Origin: Candidatus Sordicultor fermentans
GTDB lineage: Bacteria; Atribacterota; Atribacteria; Atribacterales; Caldatribacteriaceae
Direction: 5' to 3'
Assembly (NCBI GenBank): GCA_002385475.1
Contig: DGDO01000144.1
Coordinates: forward strand, 1-7,174
DNA length: 7,174 nucleotides
Under the pieces are notes generated by a model. It ran no database searches. It was given only the letters and a program-made list of their open reading frames with translations, and was not told where the DNA came from. The translations under genes were made by a program, and so were the position numbers. Positions 1-6,113 of the stretch are shown here, piece after piece; position 1 is the first letter of the stretch; each line of letters starts with the position of its first letter.

Positions 1-14
1 TCGAAAGTCGCCGG

Positions 15-91
15 GGTGACGAACGAAGGGTGATAGAAACACTCAGGAATGACGGACAACGTGACAATAGAGGCCTTCAAGGGTGACGGAC
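15..91 (+). repeat. Left copy of a 77-bp dispersed repeat, inverted relative to 7098-7174
   Basis: These 77 bases align without gaps to the reverse complement of 7098-7174, with 57 of 77 positions identical by hand count; the last 9 bases (GTGACGGAC) match exactly. The block has internal structure: the core TGACGGAC occurs at 50-57 and 84-91 (34 bp apart) and a variant, TGACGAAC, at 17-24. It therefore looks like a degenerate tandem unit of about 33-34 bp. I see no coding sequence in it. It most resembles a dispersed intergenic repeat of REP/MITE type. No transposase is present. Confidence 0.75.
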
Positions 92-120
92 GAGGGCGGT
101 CATTGTGGCGATAAAAAAGA

Positions 121-164
121 GGAGGTGATAAGTGGATTTAGCTCTTATATCTCCATATAATTAA
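121..164 (+). other. Possible 10-codon leader ORF with near-ideal Shine-Dalgarno
   Basis: AGGAGGTGAT (120-129) matches the complement of the 16S rRNA 3' end over ten bases. Six bases after GGAGG comes a GTG (132-134), opening a reading frame that encodes MDLALISPYN and stops at TAA 162-164. The ribosome binding site is stronger than that of ssb downstream. It could be a leader peptide, the remnant of a lost gene, or chance. The same stretch contains a TATAAT box (156-161), and if that is the real promoter the ORF would not be in the ssb transcript. Confidence 0.2.
156..161 (+). promoter_or_regulatory. Candidate -10 box for the ssb operon
   Basis: A perfect TATAAT lies about 95 bases upstream of the ssb start in an AT-rich stretch. 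The hexamer 17 bases upstream (133-138, TGGATT) matches the -35 consensus at only three positions, so support rests on the -10 box. Transcription from here would give a leader of roughly 90 nt. No other convincing -35/-10 pair was found between 92 and 256. Confidence 0.3.
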
Positions 165-256
165 AGAAAAAAATTTCTTCTCTATTTGAGAATGAAGAAT
201 AATGTGTTAAACTCATATACAGAATAATTTTCGATGAAATAGGGGGATGTTTTCTG

Positions 257-751
257 ATGGCTCGAGATATTAATTGTTTTTTTGGAATCGGGAATTTAAC
301 CAAGGAGCCCGATTTACGTTATACCCCCCAGGGAACACCGGTTTGTCGATTCAGTATCGCTATGAATCGTAGTTATTCAGGGAAGCAGGGGATGGTGAAG
401 GATGTTACCTATATCACTGTGGCTGCCTGGTCCAAGCTGGCAGAGATTTGTGCTCGTTACCTCCACAAGGGTAGTCGGGTGGCAGTGATGGGAGAGTTAC
501 GTTCCAGTTCCTGGGAAGATCGCGAAGGTAACCGTCGTATCTCCTATGAAATTAGAGCGGATAATGTTCAATTTTTGAGCCCTCCTCGAGGAGCGGTGCA
601 AGAGGAAGTAGAAGAGTTTAGTGGGTTGGGAGCAAATTTTGAAATGGAGGAGGCAGAACCGTTTGTCTATGAAGGCGGAGAAAGCCCGCTGGGAGAGCTG
701 GAAGATATTCCCCTGGAGAAAGATGACGGGGAAGAGGTTGCTCCCTTTTAA
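257..751 (+). CDS. ssb: Single-stranded DNA-binding protein
   Basis: Bacterial SSB coats single-stranded DNA during replication, recombination and repair, and recruits partner proteins through its acidic C-terminal tip. The OB fold spans residues 1-108. Visible family signatures are GNLTKEPDLRYTPQGTPV (12-29), TYITVAAWSKLAE (51-63) with Trp58, and the GELRSSSWEDREG strand with Trp86. Residues 112-164 form a low-complexity acidic tail. The usual tip is DDDIPF; here it is EEVAPF, keeping the final Pro-Phe, and an EDIP motif lies about ten residues earlier. At 164 residues the length is typical. The ATG follows AGGGGG (241-246) by ten bases, a rather long spacing. The gene heads a plus-strand operon instead of sitting between rpsF and rpsR, the common place for ssb. 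Its last 29 bases overlap the amidase start. Confidence 0.95.
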   Translation: MARDINCFFGIGNLTKEPDLRYTPQGTPVCRFSIAMNRSYSGKQGMVKDVTYITVAAWSKLAEICARYLHKGSRVAVMGELRSSSWEDREGNRRISYEIRADNVQFLSPPRGAVQEEVEEFSGLGANFEMEEAEPFVYEGGESPLGELEDIPLEKDDGEEVAPF

Positions 752-2339
752 GGGAAAAGTTTTTATTCTTTTTTTGTTCTTTTCTCTTCTTCCCCTTTTT
801 TCTCTGGGGGCTCAGGTTGAGATAAACTGGGGAGAAGAGTCTTTCTATTCTGAGGCAGAGGTTAGAGTTCGCCAGGGTAGGACTTATGTAAATGTAGAGG
901 AGTTGTTTCGGGAAATAGGGGGGATTGTTTATTATTCTCCCATTATGAATAAAATAAATTTAGGTTTTAAAGGTACAGCCTGGGTTCTTTCTCTGGATAA
1001 GGGAGTGGCAGTGCATGATGGAAGAGAGGTTCCCTTAGATGGAGAAGTGTTCATAGAAGGCAACGCTCCTTTTGTCTCTTTAGACCTTTTAGGCCAGCTT
1101 TTTTCTTTTGCTTCTTCTGTTTCTTCTGTCCCCTCTCCTTCTCTTACCCCCTCTCCGGAGCCGTCTTTTTCTCCCCTTCCTGAGAGGGAAAGAGATTCTT
1201 TCTTTATCCTTTCTGGAATTCGCTTCCATCCTTATCCGGAAGAGATGAGAACCAGGGTTACTTTTGATTTTCAAGGGGGAGTTCCCTCTTATTCTTACCG
1301 TATAGACCGCGAGGAGAATAGAATAGCCGTTGAGCTTTTGAACTGTGACTGGCGACAACCTACATCTTCTATCGCAGTGGGTGATGGGAGAATAGACCGT
1401 ATAGAGGTAACAAAAACTGCTGATGGTTTAAGAGTCAATATCTGGATGCAGAATCCGATACAGGTTAAAGAGGAAAAGAAGTTGCCCGGAGATAATCCTC
1501 GAATCTACTTTGATCTGGTTTCTCTGGTGGAGGCCAGAGTAGAAGCATCGCCGGAGGTAAAGCCAACTACCACTCCTCGAGCATCACCTACAGTTAAACC
1601 TACTCCCACCACTCCTCAGGAAGCTTCCGGCCTTTCCTATAACGAGGTTAACACTAAAGTGGTGGTTATAGACCCCGGTCATGGAGGAAATGACCCTGGC
1701 TGTGTGTACAATGGCTATAAGGAGAAAGACGTGGTGCTGGCTATTTCTCAGAAAGTAAAGGCGGCTTTAGAAAGTAAGGGTTACCAGGTTTTTCTGACTC
1801 GCTCTCAAGATGTTTATCCTTCTTTGAACGACCGATATCGGGTGGCTAATGAACACCGACCTTTTGTTTTCTTGAGCATCCACTGCAATGCTTCTCCCAA
1901 TCCTCAAGCTACAGGTGTGGAGGTGTTTGTGGGAGGGGTGAAGCCCCGGGGAGAAGGAGCAGGAGATGTGGCTAGCCGGGAAAATCAGCTTTTTTTGAAG
2001 GAAGGAAGTGCAGCAGACGCTAACCGGGTGGGCAATATCTTATCTTCTGCCTATTACCAGAGCAGTCGGGAAGTCAGTGCTGAGCTGGGCAAAATAATGT
2101 CAGAAAAAATCTCTTCTACTACCGGGCAGAAAAACCGAGGATTGAAAGAAGCACCTCTGGTGGTTCTGGACGGTATGTATTATCCAGCTTGTCTGATTGA
2201 AGTGGGCTTTTTGAGCAATGCAGAAGAAGCCAAAAAATTAGCTTCTTCTGCATTTCAGGAAAAAATAGCTCAAGCTATTGCTCAGGCAGTAGATGATTTT
2301 AGTCGAAACCCCAAATTTAAGAGCTTTTTAGGAGAATAA
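723..2339 (+). CDS. Exported N-acetylmuramoyl-L-alanine amidase (stalk-like, AMIN and Amidase_3 domains)
   Basis: This zinc enzyme cleaves the bond between muramic acid and L-alanine in peptidoglycan, acting outside the cytoplasmic membrane during wall remodelling and cell separation. Numbered from the ATG at 723 (538 aa), residues 1-30 are a signal peptide with a strong hydrophobic core and likely cleavage after SLGA. Residues 31-130 resemble a copper-amine-oxidase-N-like domain. A Ser/Pro linker (131-157) precedes an AMIN domain (160-268), and a Thr/Pro linker (275-303) leads to Amidase_3 (312-527). Zinc ligands are His320 (IDPGHGG), Glu334 and His387 (SIHCNA); the catalytic Glu is 493 (LIEVGFLSN). 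Residues 410-460, including ASRENQ, match the insertion of Gram-negative AmiB/AmiC that holds an autoinhibitory helix. The start at 723 is chosen because it gives a clean signal peptide and follows GGAG; an upstream ATG at 621 would put a charged extension before it. TTG at 738 is an alternative. Confidence 0.93.
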   Translation: MTGKRLLPFKGKVFILFLFFSLLPLFSLGAQVEINWGEESFYSEAEVRVRQGRTYVNVEELFREIGGIVYYSPIMNKINLGFKGTAWVLSLDKGVAVHDGREVPLDGEVFIEGNAPFVSLDLLGQLFSFASSVSSVPSPSLTPSPEPSFSPLPERERDSFFILSGIRFHPYPEEMRTRVTFDFQGGVPSYSYRIDREENRIAVELLNCDWRQPTSSIAVGDGRIDRIEVTKTADGLRVNIWMQNPIQVKEEKKLPGDNPRIYFDLVSLVEARVEASPEVKPTTTPRASPTVKPTPTTPQEASGLSYNEVNTKVVVIDPGHGGNDPGCVYNGYKEKDVVLAISQKVKAALESKGYQVFLTRSQDVYPSLNDRYRVANEHRPFVFLSIHCNASPNPQATGVEVFVGGVKPRGEGAGDVASRENQLFLKEGSAADANRVGNILSSAYYQSSREVSAELGKIMSEKISSTTGQKNRGLKEAPLVVLDGMYYPACLIEVGFLSNAEEAKKLASSAFQEKIAQAIAQAVDDFSRNPKFKSFLGE

Positions 2340-2340
2340 A

Positions 2341-2970
2341 ATGCAAGACCAAATTCCTCCTCGGAAAAAGTATAAAGAAAAAGAATCTTCCTGGCCAAAC
2401 TGGTTCTATGTTCTTGTGGGTTTAGCTATTTTCTTTGCTGTTCTTTATTTTGGAGAAATGATTTTGCGATACCAGCAGCCTCCAGAAATCTCTCCCTCTC
2501 CCGGAGTCACTCTTCCCCCGGAGGAGGAATTAGGAAAACTACCACCTTCTCAGGAAGAAGAGGTAATTCTTTATTTTTCTAACCCCGATTTTACTGCTTT
2601 AGTAGGAGAGAAGAGGAAAATAAAAAAAGACAGTAAGTGGATGGAGAGAATATTAGAAGAATTGTTAAAAGGCCCCAAAGACCGTTCTCTGTATAATCCC
2701 ATACCTCCTTCCACTCGTTTAAATGCGGTGTTTTTAGAAGGAGATATAGCTTATGTAGACTTGAGTGTAGAGATGGCTAAAAATCAATCAGGAGGTACTT
2801 CTCAGGAGCTTTTGAGCGTTTATGCCATCATTGACACCTTGACTGCTTTTCCAGAAATAAGGAAAGTAAAAATATTAATCGATGGAGAGGAAACTTCTAC
2901 TCTGTGTGGTCATATAGACATTTCTCAACCTTTAGAAAGGGATGAAAGATTAATTGCAAAAGTTCAATAA
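2341..2970 (+). CDS. Membrane-anchored GerMN-domain protein
   Basis: GerMN domains occur in Bacillus GerM, which acts in spore formation and germination, and in many envelope proteins of bacteria that do not sporulate. The molecular role is not firmly known. This 209-aa protein has a basic, cytoplasmic N-terminus (1-20), one transmembrane helix (about 21-40), a Pro/Glu-rich spacer (46-72) and one GerMN domain (about 73-200). The domain shows EEVILYFSN at its start, LLKGP, the pattern GDIAYVDLS, and VKILIDGEE. There is no lipobox cysteine, so it is anchored by the helix and not by lipid. GerM of B. subtilis has two GerMN copies; this has one. The ATG follows GGAG (2331-2334) by six bases and lies one base after the amidase stop. 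Its placement beside an exported amidase suggests a cell-envelope role, but sporulation cannot be inferred from this gene alone. Confidence 0.85.
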   Translation: MQDQIPPRKKYKEKESSWPNWFYVLVGLAIFFAVLYFGEMILRYQQPPEISPSPGVTLPPEEELGKLPPSQEEEVILYFSNPDFTALVGEKRKIKKDSKWMERILEELLKGPKDRSLYNPIPPSTRLNAVFLEGDIAYVDLSVEMAKNQSGGTSQELLSVYAIIDTLTAFPEIRKVKILIDGEETSTLCGHIDISQPLERDERLIAKVQ

Positions 2971-3751
2971 TTTCCAGGAATTGGGTAGTTTTTATTTTAA
3001 AAAGGACAGGGCAACCTGGAGGGGAAGACCGGATGGTCGTCAACCTGATGAGTTGAGGCCGGTGGAGATACGCCTCCATTATCTCCGATATGCCGAAGGC
3101 TCGGTTTTAGTGGAAGCGGGCAACAACCGCATTATTTGTGCAGCTTCTGTAGAAGACAGGGTTCCTCCTTTTTTGCGCAATAGTGGTCAAGGCTGGATTA
3201 CTGCAGAATATTCTATGCTCCCCCGTGCCACCACCACCCGTAGTTTGCGAGAATCTATAAGGGGACAGGTGGGGGGAAGAACCCACGAAATCCAGAGATT
3301 GGTGGGCAGAGCTCTGCGCTCGGTAGTTGATTTAGAGAGGTTGGGAGAGAGAACCATCATGATCGATTGCGATGTTATCCAGGCTGATGGGGGAACAAGA
3401 ACCTGGTCTATAACCGGTGCTTTTATTGCTCTGGTTGAAGCTCTGTGGAATTGCGTGGACCGGGGAATATTATCTTCCGGAGGTATAGTAAAAGATTATC
3501 TGGGAGCCATCAGTGTGGGAGTAGTGGGAGGGCAAGAACTCCTGGATCTTGCTTTTGAAGAAGATTCTGCTGCTCAGGTAGACATGAATGTCGTGATGAC
3601 CGGCAGTGGAGATTTGGTAGAGGTACAGGGCACAGCAGAAGGAGACCCTTTTTCCCGGGAAACACTAAATCGCCTTTTAGATTTAGCCCAGAAAGGGGTT
3701 GGAGAAATTATTGTTTTAGAGAAAAAACTCCTGAAAAGGGGTCTGCCTTGA
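2954..3751 (+). CDS. rph: Ribonuclease PH
   Basis: RNase PH is a phosphate-dependent 3'-5' exoribonuclease that trims the 3' ends of tRNA precursors and forms a hexameric ring in the cytoplasm. The match to Bacillus RNase PH is close throughout: DGRQPDELRPV (27-37), ASVEDRVPPFLR (64-75), WITAEYSMLPRAT (81-93), GGRTHEIQRLVGRALR (107-122), DCDVIQADGGTRT (138-150) and VDMNVVMTGSGDLVEVQGT (209-227). Arg109 and Thr148-Arg149 correspond to the phosphate-binding Arg86 and Thr125-Arg126 of the B. subtilis enzyme. The start is uncertain. The family normally begins four residues before DGR, but no ATG, GTG or TTG lies there in frame. The available starts are TTG at 2954 (used here, overlapping the GerMN gene by 17 bases) or TTG at 2981. 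Both leave an N-terminal extension of about 14-23 residues. Confidence 0.95.
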   Translation: MQKFNNFQELGSFYFKKDRATWRGRPDGRQPDELRPVEIRLHYLRYAEGSVLVEAGNNRIICAASVEDRVPPFLRNSGQGWITAEYSMLPRATTTRSLRESIRGQVGGRTHEIQRLVGRALRSVVDLERLGERTIMIDCDVIQADGGTRTWSITGAFIALVEALWNCVDRGILSSGGIVKDYLGAISVGVVGGQELLDLAFEEDSAAQVDMNVVMTGSGDLVEVQGTAEGDPFSRETLNRLLDLAQKGVGEIIVLEKKLLKRGLP

Positions 3752-4347
3752 GTGGTGAGGTATATTTAGTTACGAAGAATGAGGGGAAACTAAAGGAAGT
3801 AAAAGATATCTTCGTCCCCTTTTCCATCTCGGTGAGAAGCGTTTATGAAGTTTGTGATATAGGGGAAGTAGAAGAAAAAGGGGAAAGCTACGCTCATAAT
3901 GCTCTCATAAAAGCTCGGGCAGGGTTTGTAAATACAGGTAAAATCTCTTTAGGAGAGGACTCGGGGTTAGAGGTGGACTACCTTCGTGGAGCGCCGGGGA
4001 TATATTCGGCCCGCTTTGGGGGGGAGAACGCTTCTTCCGGGGATAAAATATCTCTCCTTTTAGAGCTTCTGCAAGGAGTCCCGCAAGAAGAGCGCACCGC
4101 TCGCTTTGTTTGTGTGGTGGCTTTGGTGTGGGAAGAGGGAGAAGAAATATTTCGGGGGGTATGTGAAGGCTACATCGCCGAAGAACCCCGGGGAAGTGGG
4201 GGTTTTGGTTATGACCCTGTTTTTGTCTTCCCCCCCGAGGGAAAGACTTTTGCCGAGTTAGGCTCTGAATTTAAAAATCGCCACAGCCACCGCTTTAAAG
4301 CCTTCCGTCAGTGCGCTGAATTTTTAGTCAGAGAGGTTTTCCATTAG
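3748..4347 (+). CDS. rdgB: XTP/dITP pyrophosphatase (RdgB/HAM1 family)
   Basis: This enzyme hydrolyses ITP, dITP and XTP to the monophosphates plus pyrophosphate, keeping deaminated purines out of DNA and RNA. The 199-aa protein has the expected length and every hallmark: TKNEGKLKEV (9-18) for phosphate binding, SYAHNALIKA (47-56), GEDSGLEVD (69-77) with the catalytic Asp71, GAPGIYSARFGG (81-92), GSGGFGYDPVF (149-159), and FKNRHSHR (175-182) for base recognition. It begins with TTG, overlapping the rph stop as TTGA (3748-3751). AAGGGG (3735-3740) lies seven bases upstream, so translational coupling is likely. The rph-rdgB pairing is widespread and links RNA turnover with nucleotide-pool cleaning. 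The last 24 bases overlap the convergent macro-domain gene, leaving no room for a terminator. Confidence 0.95.
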   Translation: MSGEVYLVTKNEGKLKEVKDIFVPFSISVRSVYEVCDIGEVEEKGESYAHNALIKARAGFVNTGKISLGEDSGLEVDYLRGAPGIYSARFGGENASSGDKISLLLELLQGVPQEERTARFVCVVALVWEEGEEIFRGVCEGYIAEEPRGSGGFGYDPVFVFPPEGKTFAELGSEFKNRHSHRFKAFRQCAEFLVREVFH

Positions 4348-4875
4348 CTCTTTTAAACTCTGAACGTAGACTTCCTTGTCTTGAGGAGTGAAGAGCACAA
4401 AGCGAATCTCTTCTAATGTAATTTGAGGATGACTTTTGCAATAGTCAATTATAGCCTGCAAGGCAATGCGAGAGGCTTCTTTTATGGGATAACCGTAGGC
4501 GCCGGTGGATATAGAGGGAAAAGCTACGGAACGCAGGTTGTGTTTATCGGCCAGTTCGAGACTGGAAATATAGGCACTGCGCAGGAGTTCGGCTTCGTTA
4601 TTTTTCCCACCCCGGTAAATTGGCCCCACAGCGTGGATGACATATGAAGCAGGCAGGTTCCCTCCGCTCGTTATAACTGCTTTTCCCGTGGGGCAGCCTC
4701 CTATCTTCCGGCATTCTTCAGCAATTTTCGGGCCTCCTGCCCGGTGAATTGCTCCATCTACTCCTCCCCCTCCCGCGAGGCGAGAGTTGGCAGCGTTGAC
4801 TATGGCGTCGGTATCTTCTTCGGTTATATCTCCCTGTTTGATTATCAGGCGGCACTTTCCTATCTGGACTTCCAT
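4324..4875 (-). CDS. MacroD-type macro-domain protein, probable ADP-ribosyl/O-acetyl-ADP-ribose hydrolase
   Basis: Macro domains of this class bind ADP-ribose and, in characterised members such as E. coli YmdB and human MacroD1, hydrolyse O-acetyl-ADP-ribose or remove mono-ADP-ribose from acidic residues. The 183-aa protein is a single macro domain. Visible signatures are QGDIT (14-18), AIVNAANSRLAGGGGVDGAI (24-43) with the ribose-contacting Asn27 and Asn30 and Asp40, HRAGG (44-48), ECRKIGGCPTGKAVIT (54-69), LPASYVIHAVGP (74-85), and the phosphate loop SISTGAYGYP (121-130). The ATG is preceded by GGAGGTG with good spacing. It is transcribed alone from the palindromic promoter region shared with the esterase, and runs into the 3' end of rdgB. 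The family assignment is firm. The natural substrate is an inference, since no ADP-ribosyltransferase or sirtuin lies nearby. Confidence 0.92.
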   Translation of the reverse strand: MEVQIGKCRLIIKQGDITEEDTDAIVNAANSRLAGGGGVDGAIHRAGGPKIAEECRKIGGCPTGKAVITSGGNLPASYVIHAVGPIYRGGKNNEAELLRSAYISSLELADKHNLRSVAFPSISTGAYGYPIKEASRIALQAIIDYCKSHPQITLEEIRFVLFTPQDKEVYVQSLKELMENLSD

Positions 4876-4887
4876 TCTTCCACCTCC

Positions 4888-4942
4888 TTTTTCATTATAT
4901 CACAGTATCACAGGAAGATAAGTGAGGTGATATAATGAAAAA
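4888..4942. promoter_or_regulatory. Palindromic divergent promoter between macro-domain gene and esterase
   Basis: The 16-base arms at 4888-4903 and 4927-4942 are perfect reverse complements separated by 23 bases. Each arm holds an outward extended -10 box, TGATATAAT. TATAAT lies at 4931-4936 for the esterase, and its complement at 4894-4899 serves the macro gene. The -35 regions are weak: ATCACA at 4907-4912 for the plus strand, and only a 3/6 match on the minus strand. Predicted transcripts have very short leaders, about 20 nt for the esterase and 12 nt for the macro gene. The spacer also holds a tandem 8-base repeat, TATCACAG, at 4898-4913. The two polymerase footprints would overlap, so the promoters probably compete. 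Confidence 0.7.
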
Positions 4943-4962
4943 AACTCAAAGGAGGAGAAGAA

Positions 4963-6090
4963 ATGAACAAAGTTACTCTGCTTACCAGAATTTTTCCCGA
5001 GGGAGAAAGAGTGAGTGAGGTAGTGGTGGAATATGACTCTGAAATTGACGGAAGCAATCTTACTCCTGATAGCTACGCGGTGGAGGCAAAAGTGGGAGAC
5101 ACAACGGTTGAGAGAACCATCAAAAAAGTATACGCTAACTCCTCTTTCGATCTGGTATGTTCTACCAATCGAGGAAGATTTGTCATTATAGAGTTAGATC
5201 ACAAAGAGGCAGTAGCTAAAACTCTTGTTTTTTCTTCGGAGACTTTTTTATCAGAAAGACCGGAGCTAATTTATACTGTGACTCAGAAAGTAGCTATCAC
5301 AACTCCTGAGGGGGAAACCATCGCTCCTTTTACCCTTCAAAACACCGATGAAAAGCACCTAATCGTTGATGATTTTCAAGCTTTTGTATACCGGGATGAA
5401 AGGTCGGGGGTGGAGGTGCCCTACCGATTTTTTGCCCCCCGGAACGTTAATCCGGATAAAAAATATCCTCTGGTAGTATTCCTGCACGGAGCAGGAGAAA
5501 GAGGAAGAGACAATTTTATCCAGTTGGTAGCAAACAAAGGAGCGGTGGTCTGGGCACAACCCGGGCATCAAGCACTACACCCTTCTTTTGTATTAGCTCC
5601 CCAATGCCCCCGGGAGAGCAGCTGGACCGGAGTGCTTTCAGGAGGAGAGCCTTTTGAGCCTAATCCTGAGCTGCTTGCCCTTCCTCATCTGATTGAAAAC
5701 CTTGTTTCTCAACACAATATAGATAGCGATAGAATATACGTTACCGGCTTATCTATGGGGGGGTTTGGAACCTGGGCGATAACAATGGAAAGTCCTCATC
5801 TTTTTGCCGGAGCCATTCCTGTGTGTGGAGGAGGAGAGGTGAAAAAGGTAGATAAAATTAAACATATACCCATCTGGGCATTCCATGCTGAAGATGACCC
5901 CCTGGTTCCCGTTGCTTTTTCCAGAAGTCTGGTGAGGAGTTTGGCAGAAAGAGGGGGGAGAGTAAAATATACTGAATTTCTCAAAGACTATCTGGAATCT
6001 CAGGGGTGGAGTGCTCACTCTTCCTGGATTCCCGCTTATGAGGATGAAACTGTAATTAATTGGTTGTTCGAGCAAAAGAGGGGCCAGTAG
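4963..6090 (+). CDS. Ig-like domain plus alpha/beta hydrolase esterase (EstA/COG4099-like)
   Basis: This is a serine esterase of the predicted-peptidase/phospholipase-carboxylesterase group; Thermotoga EstA is a relative with the same two-part layout. Residues 1-110 form a beta-rich, Ig-like N-terminal domain and about 135-375 an alpha/beta hydrolase. Visible elements are YPLVVFLHGAGERG (168-181) for the oxyanion loop, the nucleophile elbow TGLSMGGFG (261-269) with Ser264, WAFHAEDDPLVPV (305-317) with the acid at Asp311 or Asp312, and AHSSW (351-355) with His352. The ATG follows AAAGGAGG with seven bases of spacing. No hydrophobic signal peptide is present, whereas related Ig-like esterases are often exported, so this one is predicted cytoplasmic. 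It is probably a single-gene transcript from the palindromic promoter. Substrate is unknown; esters of short acyl chains or aromatic acids are guesses from the family. Confidence 0.88.
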   Translation: MNKVTLLTRIFPEGERVSEVVVEYDSEIDGSNLTPDSYAVEAKVGDTTVERTIKKVYANSSFDLVCSTNRGRFVIIELDHKEAVAKTLVFSSETFLSERPELIYTVTQKVAITTPEGETIAPFTLQNTDEKHLIVDDFQAFVYRDERSGVEVPYRFFAPRNVNPDKKYPLVVFLHGAGERGRDNFIQLVANKGAVVWAQPGHQALHPSFVLAPQCPRESSWTGVLSGGEPFEPNPELLALPHLIENLVSQHNIDSDRIYVTGLSMGGFGTWAITMESPHLFAGAIPVCGGGEVKKVDKIKHIPIWAFHAEDDPLVPVAFSRSLVRSLAERGGRVKYTEFLKDYLESQGWSAHSSWIPAYEDETVINWLFEQKRGQ

Positions 6091-6113
6091 CGGGTTCATT
6101 AAAACGATGAAGC

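Noticed and set aside
15..120. CRISPR array
   Set aside because: The units are degenerate, few and abutting, without constant repeats and unique spacers, and no cas gene is present.
621..722. Longer amidase starting at ATG 621
   Set aside because: It would add 34 charged residues in front of a clean signal peptide and lie wholly inside ssb. The ATG at 723 gives the expected exported form.
1089..1358. Minus-strand basic protein opposite the amidase
   Set aside because: Its Arg/Lys richness reflects the complement of the Ser/Pro linker and AMIN codons. It has no ribosome binding site of note and no recognisable domain.
2341..2970. Evidence that the organism forms spores
   Set aside because: Single GerMN domains are common in non-sporulating bacteria, and no other sporulation gene is in the window.
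5749..6099. Minus-strand proteins opposite the esterase 3' end
   Set aside because: Overlapping open frames antisense to a well-supported hydrolase domain, with low-complexity sequence and no family signature.
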